NCBI GenBank assembly: GCA_030847615.1
Contig: JAUMIR010000001.1
Coordinates: forward strand, 160,987,001-161,051,000
Reading direction: 5' to 3'
DNA from: Gambelia wislizenii
Taxonomy: Eukaryota > Chordata > Lepidosauria > Squamata > Crotaphytidae
DNA: 64,000 nucleotides
Shown here in pieces: positions 10,858 to 21,749 of the stretch. Position 1 is the first letter of the stretch, and each line of letters opens with the position of its first letter. A program made the translations under genes and the position numbers. Under the pieces are notes generated by a model. It made no database searches. It saw only the letters and a program-made list of their open reading frames with translations, and was not told where the DNA came from.

Positions 10858-12636
10858 ATGGGAGCCCAGCAGTTCAAAGAAGTGGAAAGAATGAAATTGA
10901 AGTCTGAAATATTGCATGCAGAAGCAGAAGCAGCAATGGCTAGTGAAGAACTAACCTTCTCCCATCAAGAGGTTGATTTACAAAAGCAAGAAGCTGCCCT
11001 CAAGGTAGAGCAAGAAAGGCAAGAACTTGCTATTCAGAATGAGAAGAAACTTCTACTCAAGGCTAAGGAGGCTTCAAAACTGTCCATAAAGGCCAGGATT
11101 TTAGCCAAGACCTTCCAAGATGATCTGAGTGAAGAAAACTTGAGGAAGCTCCCTACACAAGAGCCTAAAGACAGGATGTCTACCTTGTTCTTTGTGGGTG
11201 AGAGCTCCCCACAAGACCCAGTGGTCAAGTCACCTAATTTAGATGCTAGCAAGACACAATTGCTTGCCGTTCCATGGCTTCAGCCTACAGAGGAACTTAT
11301 CTGCAAAGAGAAGGTCATTCGTCGTGACTGTCTACCTATAAATATGCCAGTCAATGAATCCTTTGGAGACCAGAAACCCATAGAGGGGAGCCAAATTCCA
11401 AGCCATGCTAGCATGACCATCCAGCAAGCCCCGGCTGCTGAAGCTCCCAAGACTTAGAGGCCTAGAGAATCTATGGACCTGCCTGCCAGTCAAGCTGATT
11501 TGCAGACTAAAAGGAGTCCACACTTCTTCCAGCCTGCAGAGATGATTCCCACCTTCATGGAGTCTTGTTCACCGTTTATGTTTAAAACTCCCAGGAAGGA
11601 CCTTAGAGACAAGGGAGTCCAGAAATTCTCAGACCTTTCTGAAGACTTTATCTTATGGAAGGTAACTTTTCAGAGAGTCATTAGAGATTTGAAGCTGCAA
11701 ACAGATGAGGAACTCACCTTGCTCATGGCATAGCTGGGCCCCAACTCATTCCTTCAGGTCCAGAGAATCTACGCGGCCTACGTGTCAGACCCAGATAAGG
11801 CGTTGCAGACAGCATGGAACAGATTAGAGGAGTGATATGGTGCATCAAGAGAAATCGAAGCATCTTTATTGAATCGGCTTTATAAGTTCCCAATCCTCAA
11901 GTCAAAGGACTACTGACAACTTTGGGACTTAAGCGATCTTTTAGATGAACTTCAGTCTGCAAAATGTAATCCAGAGTTACCTGGTCTAGCCTGTTTAGAT
12001 CAGTACATCACGCAGAGGCAGGTGCTCCAAAAACTACCCTTTCAGCTCCAGGAGATATGGGGAAGAGAGGTGTTTTCTTATAAGGAACTCAACATGCAAC
12101 AATATCCACCCTTTAGTTACCTTGTGACCTTTGTGACAAGAGCTGCATAGGAAAGAAATGACCCACAGACTGGGTTCCCAACCCTTTACCAGAGTATGCA
12201 TCCAGGGAAGACTGTAAAGGAGGACAAAAAACGTATCAAAGAGATGGGGAAGAGCACGGTTGTAGTTAAATCTACTGAGGTCACTCAGTTTAAGCCAGAT
12301 AAGAAGCCAGAGACTAAAGAAATTCCATGTCCCATTCATAATAAACCACATAGCCTTGCAGATTGTAAAGAGTTCTCAAAAAGGCCTTATGACAAAAGGC
12401 TAGAAATAGCAGCTAAAGCAAAGGTCTGCTTCCAGTGCTGCAGTTCCGGAAGTCACTTTGCTAAAAACTGCAAAGTAAAAGTGAAATATGCAGAATGCGG
12501 TAGCCCACAGTTCAGCAATGCAATGCACCATTTTAAATCACCTTCAGTGTCACCTAAACTCAAGAAGAAAACAGAGAATCCTAAAAGTGAGGCTGCAGAA
12601 AAGGCAGTTAAACCTACTTCAGAAGCAGAGTCAGTT
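10858..12636 (+). pseudogene. BEL/Pao gag (coiled coil, DUF1759-like region, zinc knuckle), interrupted by stops
   Basis: Gag packages the retrotransposon RNA. All of it stays in one frame, but stops interrupt it (11455, 11731, near 11834 and others). The first 200 residues are Glu/Lys/Ala-rich and look like a coiled coil (QKQEAALKVEQERQELAIQN). The segment 11600-11900 (FSDLSEDFILWKVTF, AWNRLEE) resembles the DUF1759 region of Pao gag. At 12424-12470 is a zinc knuckle, CFQCCSSGSHFAKNC, with one residue more than the usual C-X2-C-X4-H-X4-C spacing, followed by a degenerate second knuckle (YAECGSPQFSNAMHH). The frame runs into the inserted repeat at about 12637. Confidence 0.75.
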
Positions 12637-12779
12637 ATAATAATAATAATAAATTTTTATTTTTAACCCGCCCCTCTGCTCGGCAACCGGGGCGGCGTAC
12701 AGCAAGATTAAACCAACATCAAGTTAAAACAATCCTTCTCCATCCTACCCTCCCACGCCTTAAAACTAAATTAAACTAA
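12637..12779 (-). mobile_element. L2-type LINE 3' end inserted in the BEL element
   Basis: An ATA-rich tail at 12637-12652 is followed by AACCCGCCCCTCTGC and GGCGGCGTACAGC. This is the reverse complement of the L2 3' end (…GGGGCGGGATATAAATAA) also seen at 29335, 44618 and 49130. The copy is short, with no coding part. Confidence 0.65.
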
Positions 12780-12821
12780 TTTGTGCATGCTACAACTTTG
12801 TGCAGTTGTAGCATGCACAAA
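12780..12821. repeat. Perfect 17-bp inverted repeat
   Basis: Arms 12780-12796 (TTTGTGCATGCTACAAC) and 12805-12821 match perfectly around an 8-base loop. The right arm is part of the BEL coding sequence; the left arm abuts the inserted L2 tail. Confidence 0.85.
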
Positions 12822-13000
12822 GCTATGCCAGGACTCAACACAGACTAGGATATGCCATCTGTTTTGTCTAGCTGAAGTTTTCTCAGAGAACAAACCTCAC
12901 TTTAGAAAAAGACTTTATATTGCCCTAGATTCACAGAGTGATGCATCCTTGGCCACACCAGCGTTCTTCAATACTTTTGCCGTCAAAGCCAAGAGGCTTG
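12811..13000 (+). pseudogene. BEL/Pao protease fragment
   Basis: The translation includes KLCQDSTQTRICHLFCLAEV then LYIALDSQSDASLATPAF. DSQSD stands where aspartic proteases of this family have D-S-G-S-D, so the Gly next to the catalytic Asp region is replaced. The frame then runs directly into an unrelated LINE tail. Confidence 0.6.
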
Positions 13001-13372
13001 AATACACCATATCTACCTGCGACTCCCTGAAACAACATCTCAGGCTCGGCCAAATTGATCACCAACAGTGGTCCGCCCTGGCCTCACATCGGGAGGCATG
13101 GAGACACACTATCCACAATGCTGCAGCCTTATTTGAGAACTCACGACGAACAAGTCTTGAAGAGAAACGACAACGCAGAAAGAATCACAACCCAAAAACA
13201 TCACCCAAGGAGACCTTCTGCTGTGCTTTTTGCAACCGGACTTGGTTATCTCGGATTGGCTTTTTTGTCATCAGCGCGCTTGCAGAAAGCGTGGGATGAG
13301 TCCTTCCTGAATCTTCGTTTGCGAAGAAAAGCCAGAGAGAGAGAGAGAGACCTGCACTGGACAACAACAAAT
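13000..13372 (+). pseudogene. C-terminal tail of a non-LTR retrotransposon, nested in the BEL protease
   Basis: The translation RLGQIDHQQWSALASHREAW, FENSRRTSLEEKRQRRK and CCAFCNRTWLSRIG matches the basic, zinc-finger-ending C-terminus of certain vertebrate LINE polyproteins (EKRxRRK, CxxC…SRIGLFxHxR). After SRIG the frame shifts at a T6 run (13260-13265); in another frame it continues as LFCHQRACRK, restoring the expected His and Cys. BEL sequence resumes at about 13374. Confidence 0.6.
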
Positions 13373-13373
13373 G

Positions 13374-14888
13374 CAGGGTAGAGTGGCAACTGAGTTCATG
13401 ATTTCACCGATGGCAAAAGGTGAATTAAACTTCCTCCATTAATAGAGTGCCCTTCTATCCCAAGAAGCAAGAACCAAATAGCAACCAAGGCTACAGCTGA
13501 AAGTCACACACACCTGAAGGCTATAGCAAAAGAAATTCCTGCATTAGACAAAGATGCCGAAATTTCCCTCCTGATAGGCTCAGATTGCCCAGAGCTGTTT
13601 CAGGTCTTGAAGCAAGCAAACGGACCTCCAGGTGCGCCAATTGCACAGAAATTGCCACTAGGATGGATAGTAATTGGACCTGTGTGCGTCCATAGCAAAA
13701 GCCCACAAGCAGTGTTCAATCTTACAGGCAATAGCCAATTTCCGAATTCACGACCCACACAACTACAAAGTTGCCTAAGCCACATTAAAGTCTGTTGCCT
13801 TGGTATTATCCCAGACAACAGTGGCATTTTTGAAACTTCAACAAGAGATGAGGACATAGCCTTTTCCCATGAGGAAAGAAAGTTCCTAGACATAATGAAT
13901 CTAGAGACAATCCAGAATAGTGAAGGAAGCTGGATGGCACCCCTTCCCTTTAGAGAAGATCAACCAATTTTGCCTAACAACCGTCAACTTGCTGAGAAAA
14001 GACTTTTTGCTTTGAGAAGTAGAATGCTTAAAGACCCCACTTTAAAGGTTCATTGAAGATTTGTTTATAAGCAACTATGCTGAAAGAGTTCCTTTGTGCA
14101 GTGAATCCCAAGAACAATGGTTCCTGCCATACCATAAGGTAACTCACCCACAAAAGTCAGAAAAGGTGAGAATAGTTTTCGACTCAAGTGCAAAGGTGCA
14201 AACCATCTCACTTAATGATGTTCTTCTTAAAGGTCCAGACTTGCTTAACAGCTTACTAGGAGCACTTCTGAAATTTAGAGAAAGGAGAATAGCGGTGACA
14301 GCAGACATACACAAAATGTTCTATGCCTTCCTGGTTAAGCCAGAACATTGCCGCTTCCTAAAGTTCCTGTGGTTCCAAAACACGGAAACCTTGGAAAATA
14401 TCACCGAGTTCCGCATGAGAGTACATGTTTTCAGAAATACTCCTAGCCCAGCGGTAGCTAACTACTGTCTTAAAAGGACTGCAGAAACTTATAAAAATCA
14501 GTGTAGTACAGAGGCTTATCGAACAATCAACTCAAACTTTTACGTGGATGACTTACTGATTTCCTTTGACTCAGCACAGGAAGCTAGCTGAGTTGTTAAA
14601 GAGGTACAGTTTGTGCTAAACTTGGCTAACATAAAGCTTCATAAAGTAGTCTCTAACAGCAGAGAAATTTTGGACACTTTTCCTAAACAAGATCTTGTTG
14701 AAAAGGATGTCACAACAATCTTTGAAGACAGGCGTACACAGATCAGCCTTGGTATTTTGTGGAATGTCTTCACTGATAGACTTTCGATCAGTATCCCAAA
14801 ATTTGAACTTCAGACTACAAGGAGGAAAGTACTCTCTTCAATTAATAGTATTTATGACCCTTGGGTATTGCAGCACCAGTGCTTATAG
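13374..14888 (+). pseudogene. BEL/Pao protease end and reverse transcriptase, frameshifted
   Basis: RT copies element RNA into DNA. From 13374 the text reads BEL-like (TEFMISPMAKGELNF, SLLIGSDCPELFQVL, LPLGWIVIGPVC). RT proper begins in the frame of 14061: [24 protein letters not shown] (first catalytic Asp motif) and FYVDDLLIS near 14538-14565 (the YVDD active site). Frame changes occur near 14056 and 14591, and the frame stops at 14886. The catalytic motifs are readable, but the chain is not continuous. Confidence 0.8.
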
Positions 14889-15010
14889 TGGCCAAAAAAT
14901 CTTTAGAGAAGTAATAAACCAAGTTAAAGACTGGGATGAAAATCTGCCCCCAGCCCTGGACTTAGCATGGAAGGTCTGGGCATCTCAGATCAAAAAATAA
15001 ACACTTTACT

Positions 15011-15820
15011 GTGCCCAGACAGTATGTTCCTGTAGAGCATGGACCAAATACCGTTTATGAGTTACACATTTTTTGTGATGCCTCTGAAAAGGCAATTACC
15101 GCAGTAGCATATTTGAGAGCAAGGAGCAGTACTGAGAGGCATATAGGATTTATTATGGCCAAAGCAAAGGTAGCACCCAAACAGACAATACCCAGGTTAG
15201 AGCTGTGTGCTGCTTTGCTAGCTACCCAACTTCTTCAAACCATTTGTACGGAGGTGAAAACAAAATTCCATAGAATATTATTGTATACTGACAGTATGGT
15301 CGTATTAGGATACCTCACAAATACTACAAAGAGATTTAAAATGTAGATAGCCAACAGAGTGAACAAAATTCTTTCTCACACTCAACAAAGTCAATGGAAA
15401 TATGTTCCTTCTGAGTTAAATCCAGCTGATATTACTACAAGAGGAGCTTCAGCCCAAAAGGTGCAGTCATCCACTTGGCTGATTGGTCCAAAATTCCTGA
15501 TGGAGTTAGATGTTCCTGATTACAACAGAAGTAGAACTAAAACATGCTCTGAGTTACCTGAGTGCCTGCCAGAGATCAGCAGCTGCAAAATAGACTTGGT
15601 AAATGTGCCCAGCATAAGGTTGCCTCATCTAGATGCCAGGAAGTTCACAAAGTTCTCTCAGTGGCTGAGTCTTCAACGTGCTTTTGCTAGACTCATCCAT
15701 TTTATAACTTTCAGAGATAAAGCAGCACTAACAACTATAGACATGGTTAAAGCAGAAACCCTGATCTACAGGTCTGTACAGAGATCTGAATTCAAGGAAG
15801 ATTCCCGATGCATAGAAATG
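15011..15820 (+). pseudogene. BEL/Pao RNase H and linker
   Basis: YELHIFCDASEKAITAVAYL carries the first RNase H acidic residue, and ILLYTDSMVVLGYL the TDS motif. A stop at 15345 splits it. The following frame (15359-15820) reads VPSELNPADITTRGASAQKV, the usual boundary leading towards integrase, and ends in a stop. Confidence 0.75.
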
Positions 15821-15904
15821 TAACATTATTTACCTAGGCACAGTGTCCTTAAAGATCTGTATCCGGTTGGAGGTAGACTTCAAAGAGCTAAAATCAAGAA
15901 CAGC

Positions 15905-17072
15905 TTGAAAAGTCCTATCATTCTGCCTGCAAGTAGCCATGTAGCCCTTCTAGTAGTCAGACACTACCATGAAAGAGTGCATCATCAAGGGCGTACCCTG
16001 ACTGAAGCAAGTGTCAGAAATGCTGGCTTGTGGATTATAAATTACAGAAAATTAGTCAACAAACTTATTTTTCAATGTATGACATGTAGAAAACTTAGCA
16101 GGAAGTGTGAAAGCCAGCTTATGGCTGAACTTCCAGAAGACCGTACCTCTATGGATCCTCCATTTACGCACACTGGTCTCGATATTTTTGGACACTGGGA
16201 GGTACGTGCTCGTAAAACCAGAGGAGAAATAGTTAACAGCAAGAGATGGGCAGTGTTATTTACTTGCCTAGTGATCAGAGCAGTACACATTGAAGTTGTG
16301 GAAAGTATGGACTCTTCTTCCTTTATTAATGCCCTGAAAAGATTCATTTCAATAAGGGGCCCAGTAAAGACTATCAGGTCTGACAGAGGCACTAACTTCA
16401 TTGGAGCCACTAAAGAGCTTAATTGCATACCTAAACTGGCAGAGGACAAGACTGTAATGGACTTTGCTAACAAAGAGAAAATTCAATGGTTTTTCAACGT
16501 GCCTCATGCTTCCCATATGGGGGGAGCTTGGGAGCGCATGACATGCATCAGTAGACGTATTCTAGAGGCAATGCTTGCAAAATGCAAGTTCCTGACACAT
16601 AAAATCTTGGTTACATTTATGGCAGAAGTTGTAACTATCATCAACAACCGCCCGCTGGTGCCCATTACTACAGATCCAGAAAGGGCTCAAATTCTGACTC
16701 CAGCCATGATCTTGGCTTTTAAAAGACCTGACTGGAAAGATATCAGCCTTCTAGTTCCAGAAGGAATTCATACCATTCAATGGAAACAAGTTCAGTCACT
16801 GGCATCAGAGTTTTGTAAGAGTCTGAATACCTTTGTCACTTGCAAAAAAGGAAACTGTGGCAAAGTCCCCAATTGATATAAACATTGGAGATGTTGTCCT
16901 TCTTAACGAAAGTGAGAGCCCTCGCTATAAATGGCCTACTGCAGTTGTGGAAGAAGTTTACTCAAGTGCAGATGGAAAAATCCGAAAGGCAACCGTAGGA
17001 ACTATAAGCGAAGGCAAAGTGATCAAGTATCAAAGACCTTTGACAGACTTAGTCACCCTGTTCAGAGTTAGA
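15905..17072 (+). pseudogene. BEL/Pao integrase
   Basis: Integrase joins the cDNA to the host chromosome. The zinc-binding region has H-x4-H (HERVHH) and CMTCRK. The core shows TGLDIFGHWEV (first Asp), RSDRGTNFIGATKEL (second Asp) and HASHMGGAWERM (Glu). One long frame runs 15905-16876; the C-terminal domain (DINIGDVVLLNESESPRYKW, DUF5641-like) continues in a shifted frame at 16833-17072. This is the best preserved part of the element. Confidence 0.85.
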
Positions 17073-17153
17073 TAAAACATTTTGGGTTTGCTGTATAAAT
17101 GGATAAGATAGGTCATAAGATTGCAAAATTTCGTTGAAATTTTGAGCTGGGAG

Positions 17154-17745
17154 TGTGATGTCCAGCCAGGACTATTTGAATCTCCCCTGCATTTTCCTTC
17201 ATTTTAGTTCAGGCCTTAGTATGTCTGAGCATAGGAATGTTTCATTGTATTAGAGTTGTGGGAGGAGCTGAAGAATTCCCCTGCATTTTTCCAGGTTTGG
17301 TTTGTCCCTTCCCAGCAAACTCTGTGTAGCTAGAAGTTTTTTAGGTTTTTTTTCTCAGTCTTTGCTGTGAGCTTGCAGGGAGCTGTTTTATTAGTGGCAA
17401 ACAGGCCCAGATAGCCGGGAAGGGCATTTCTTACACCATTTAGCCAAATTAGTTACCAACAACAAATAAGCCACAGAAATCAGGAGCTGAAAGACCCTGC
17501 ACCAGCTCTATTGAGTGAGGAGATCAAACCAAGAGATGACACCCTGAAGACTGCTGAAACTCAAACTGTAAAGTACGTTTTATTTCAAGCTTTTAGAGCT
17601 GGGGATGAGAAGCCCTTTACTTTTGTTCTTTAAAATAAACTTCCTCCTTTTTTGAACTTTATATTCAGCACCAGAGCCTTTTTGGTTAAAAGAGTTTGAT
17701 CTCACCAGGGTACTGGCATTGCACACCCAAACCTGCCACCATCTT
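17154..17745 (+). repeat. Probable 3' LTR of the BEL/Pao element
   Basis: It starts at TGTGATGTCCAGCC right after a purine-rich stretch (GAGCTGGGAG) that could prime plus-strand synthesis. An AATAAA lies at about 17632-17637. The right border is uncertain (between about 17730 and 17775), since no 5' LTR is available for comparison. Confidence 0.5.
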
Positions 17746-18410
17746 TAGTTGGGTGTGTCTTCACAAGTTCCATAGGGTTTATACCCAGAAAAGGTACGTA
17801 GGATTGTAGGATTCCTAGAGTAGGATTGTAGCCTGAGTGTACTTTAAAGCATATTCACTATCTCCAGCTGAGGATCAGGTGACACTAGCTCCAACTCTCT
17901 TTAATCAGAAGAATATGTAAAATAGAATGAAGAAATGCCAAATTCCTAGTCATGTCAAGACTAGAGTTTAGAAAAATTATCTCCCATCATCCAGTGGCTC
18001 CCTGATGCAATGACACCTGAACTTGGCTGAGGGATCTATGAGTTATAATCCAAAAAGTAACTTTTTAAAGCTCTTGTCAAGACATGTATCAAAACAGTCT
18101 GGGAGAAGGAGGTTGGATCAAAAACTCATGCACCTTCTCCCTAGGATATGCTTGAATCCTGCTTCATGCTTTGAGTAACCAATCTACAAGTAGACGTCTA
18201 GGGTAGTGGCTTGGTCGAAGTTGTCTAAGCTGTGATGGAAGGGGCAAATTTAACCAAGTTCAAGTGTCATCATGCCAAAACTCTTTTTTCTCCTTAGTCA
18301 GTCAGGGTAAGAATGAAGGCTTGGGGCCATGGCCAAGTTGTCTGCCTGGCTTTATCAAACACAAGGCCAGAATCCAGGCTCAATAACAGCCCAGCCCTGC
18401 CATTAGGAAG
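17746..18410. other. Intergenic, no gene recognised
   Basis: Nothing beyond short repeat-like text (TAGGATTGTAG units near 17815-17850). Confidence 0.45.
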
Positions 18411-18945
18411 GCTCAGAGGAATGGATTGCTCCACAGTAATAGCAATTTGCAACAGCTGCAAACTGTCTTAATGGTTTTACAGCCCCCATAAACTTTGAAT
18501 GCCCCCTAGCTAAGATGGCAGCTGCGATTGAATTACTCACATTTTTAAATCTGCCATCGCCAATTTTTTTTAAAAAAAAAAAAATTAACCATGGTGCACA
18601 CAAGCGATATTTCACATTTACAAAAGAAAAAAAGAGAAAAGAGAGGAAAAGATCACCATTTTATTACCTTACCAATCGCTCGCTAAGCCAAAAATCCAAC
18701 ATGGTGGTAGCAGGCACTTGCCCTGTTTGCAAGCCCTGCCCCCTGTGCTCGTCCAGCCAATCAGCTAGTGCTGCCTCTCCTATGGAAAAGTGCAGTGATG
18801 CGAATGTGACTGTCTTAACAAGTGGACATGCGCATCCCCTATGGAGCTTTTTGAAAACTCAGAGAAAAGCCACAAACACAGTTTTTGGAGTTTTTAGCTG
18901 CTCTCCCTTCTGAATACAATGCATCAATGCAGATTTCTGTTAAGA
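18411..18945 (+). repeat. Unassigned 0.5 kb interspersed repeat, copy 1
   Basis: It matches 44085-44560 in opposite orientation. Shared landmarks include CAGTAATAGCAATT, CTGTCTTAATGGTTTTACAG, GCCAATCAGCT, CTTGCAAGCCCTGCCCCCTG, GCAAATGTGACTGTCTTAA-like text and GATGCATTGATGCA-like text at the end. There is no coding capacity. It could be a solo LTR or a DNA element; terminal repeats are not clear. Confidence 0.6.
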
Positions 18946-20207
18946 CAGATCAATTTCCAAGTGAATTCTATGAGGATTATTTTGACTGTTTAGACAACCC
19001 CACAGTTGGCTTCTGTAGAAGGCAGATAAAATATATGTTGGTCTTTCATCATGGTACCCAAAAAATTATCCTAAAAATTTCTTAGTAGAGGAGAGACAGA
19101 CAGACAAAGGATTTTTTTTCTGCCTCAAGGACCAAAAGCCTTGGTCCATCTCTGCTGGTAAAGAGCAACCATTTTGTTCCTGCTCTTATTCTTATCCTGT
19201 GCCCTTACAAGCATATAAGACACATAGGAAGTTGTCTTATAGTGAGTCAGAATATTGCTTCATTTACCTCAGTTTTGTCAGCTTTGGCTGAAAATAATGG
19301 GTCTCAAGGGTTTCAGATATTCTTTCTTATTCCTACTCAGATATCCCTGGTTTTACCTGGTGGCCTAACAAAGCCCAAGCCTGTTTAGCTTCTGAAATCA
19401 AACAAGATTTCTGTTTCACAGAAATATAGGAAACAAAACTTTCCTTAGTATGAAAATAATGAAGGGAAAGTGCCACCTGCAACATTTTATGAGTCAGGGA
19501 GCCACCTCCTCTGCATACACTCTATTCAATGAAGGACATGATAAGAGAATATGTGAGTTGGTATCTCACAACCTTCCAAGCACAAATCTAGCCAGGCAAC
19601 TCCCCTTTCCCACCTCCAGCAATGACTTTGGGGGGATGAAGAACTATAATTCTGAAGTGCGAAGCCTGAACCTAATGAACTGCCCCAACTGTAAACTATT
19701 CAAGGGCACAGAACCACATATCTATGAAGTTTATGGATTTACTGCCACACTTAAGTAATTCAAAATATCTGCTAGGAAACACCTGATAAGAGATACAGAT
19801 AATATGACAATGTGGAGTAGTTAATATTTAGCTGGAGTGCAATCAGATAGGTCTGGCTTCTAGTGAAGGTGACAGCATAAGCAATTCTGGTTGGACTTAC
19901 AAAACAGAGAGAGGGAAGGCAGGTAAAATGCTCAGCCCCCAAAGAGCCACTTTGAAGTACACAGGCAAGTCCAATTTGTTTGCAGAACCAGAGCCTATTC
20001 TTCAACTGGGCATGGCCAGTGAGAAACTTGCAACGCCAGACCCTTCTCTCACAGCCAGACACTGCAATTTTCATCCAGTACATGCAATCTCATGGTTAAA
20101 ATTAATAGTGAGACTTGGCAGTAGGGGTGTGTGTCCACACTTGACTCTTATATATATTTTAGAGCCTATAAATCCTACTACCAACAGCAATTGGTTCCTA
20201 CTAGGAG
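18946..20207. other. Intergenic, no gene recognised
   Basis: No exon or classified repeat supported. The open frames at 19450-19758 (+) and 19772-20083 (-) show no motif. Confidence 0.45.
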
Positions 20208-20690
20208 GAAAAGCAAAGAGGCCAATGCGATTTTGGGCTGTATCAATACAAGTATAGTGTCTAGATCAAAGGAAGTAATAGTGCCACTCTATTCTGTCTT
20301 GGTCAGACCTCACCTAGAATACTGTGTCCAGTTCTGGGCACCACAATTCAAAAAGGATATTGACAAATTGGAGCGTGTCCAGAGAAGGGCAACTAAAATG
20401 GTGAAAGGTCTGGAAACGATGCCTTATGAGGAGAGACTTAGGGAGCTGGGTATGTTTAGCCTGGAAAAAAGACGGTTAAGAGGCAATATGATAGCCCTGT
20501 TTAAGTATTTGAAGGGGTGTCACGTTGAGGATGGAGCAAGCTTGTTTTCTGCTACTCCAGAGACTGGAACACAGAGCAATGGATGCAAGCTCCAGGAACA
20601 GAGATTCCACCTCAACATGAGGAGGAACTTTTTGACAGTCAGAGCTGTTCGGCAGTGGAACGCACTCCCTCGGAGCATAGCTTGTGGGGG
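20208..20690 (+). pseudogene. CR1 LINE, C-terminal reverse-transcriptase region
   Basis: The translation has [60 protein letters not shown] and FSLEKRRLRGNMIALFKYLK. It is nearly the same protein as the CR1 at 33496-34530. It is 5'-truncated, and its 3' end is split by a short insertion. Confidence 0.9.
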
Positions 20691-20850
20691 GCAATTAGCT
20701 AACACACATTGGAAACTGTTTAATGCAGTTAGATGTGTAAATAGCTATTGCTTAAAACAATTTGTAAGCCGCTCTGATAGCCTTGTGGCTGAAGAGCAGG
20801 GTATAAATAACTAAATAAAATAAAAATAAAAAATAAAAAAATAAAAAAAA
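20691..20850 (+). mobile_element. Short SINE-like insertion inside CR1
   Basis: It interrupts the CR1 text between ACTCCCTCGGAGCATAG and GTGGGGTCTCCTTCCTTGG. It ends in GTAAGCCGCTCTGATAGCC, GGTATAAATAACTAAATAAA and an A-rich tail, typical of a reptile retroposon 3' end. Confidence 0.6.
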
Positions 20851-21000
20851 TAGTGGGGTCTCCTTCCTTGGAGGTCTTTAAACAGAGGCTGGATTGCCAT
20901 CTGTCGGGGATGCTTTGATCAAGATTTCCTGCGTGGCAGGGGGTTGGACTGGATGGCCCTCGTGGTCTCTTCCAACTCTGCAATTCTATGATTCTATGAC
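20851..21000 (+). mobile_element. CR1 3' end (continuation)
   Basis: CR1 3' UTR ending GGGTTGGACTGGATGGCCCT, TCTTCCAACTCTGCAATTC and the 8-bp tandem end TATGATTC TATGA typical of CR1. Confidence 0.85.
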
Positions 21001-21179
21001 TGGCAACACCAATAGATGGGATGTGAAAAAGAGACATGACCTTGTCCACACTTGCTGTTTAATCTGGGGACAGCCTGGAGAAAAGTGAGAGAAAAGTGCA
21101 TTTAAATTTCTCCCTTCATGTTACAGTTGAACCTAGGCCTTTTTTGGAACAACAAAGAATAAAAAAATAGGAAAAGCAC

Positions 21180-21325
21180 AGTCAGTGTCACCAATATGCT
21201 GTTGGCACTCAACTCTGTCTTTCCCACCTAACTCCAAGCAAACTGTTTTGGTGCTAAACAAGTCAATAATAGACTGGATTAGGATGAAAAAAATGAACAT
21301 GAATCCAGATAAGATAGAGGGATTC
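21180..21325 (+). pseudogene. L2 LINE reverse-transcriptase fragment
   Basis: The translation QLCLSHLTPSKQTV-like text followed by NKSIIDWIRMKKMNMNPDKI matches the D-W-M-x-x-N-K-L-x-L-N-P-D-K segment of L2 RT. It is short and isolated. Confidence 0.6.
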
Positions 21326-21749
21326 TGCTCAATCAAAAATATGGCTAAAAGTACATACCTGTATTTCCATATTGTTAGGTGTGCATACCCTCTACTTAAT
21401 AGCCCCTCTGAGCCATGGGAAAAGAGGCAGAGGAGATGCAGACATACATACATTTGCATGCATGGGGGGGGACACATACTGGCCATGGCTGTGTGGCTGT
21501 ACATACTGCAGTTTATCAGACCGGGGTGAGTTCGGAAGGGAGAACTGTGTGGACAGTGCTTCCAAACTCACCTCAGTGTGTGTGGTGATTGTGTGGACAA
21601 GCCCATGTTCACTGTAGACCAAAGTAACCCAAAGGTAAGCTGGATTTTCTTGTCAGTGTAGACAAGCCCCTAGAATCAAGAGATGAAGCAGGATTCTTAT
21701 CAAATTTTGTGAAGCCAACACATTACAAATACATTCTTCAGACAACCAA

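Larger units (their letters stand above)
10838..17745 (+). mobile_element. BEL/Pao LTR retrotransposon, 5'-truncated and decayed
   Basis: Gag, protease, reverse transcriptase, RNase H and integrase parts appear in BEL/Pao order on the plus strand, followed by a probable 3' LTR. No 5' LTR is found: the sequence TGTGATGTCCAGCC that opens the 3' LTR does not recur upstream of gag. The frame is broken by stops and shifts, and other retroelement pieces are inserted between 12637 and 13372. The element cannot move on its own. Confidence 0.85.

Noticed and set aside
18515..18913. Possible 132-residue protein on plus
   Set aside because: It lies wholly within the repeat that recurs at 44085-44560, where the frame is not kept.
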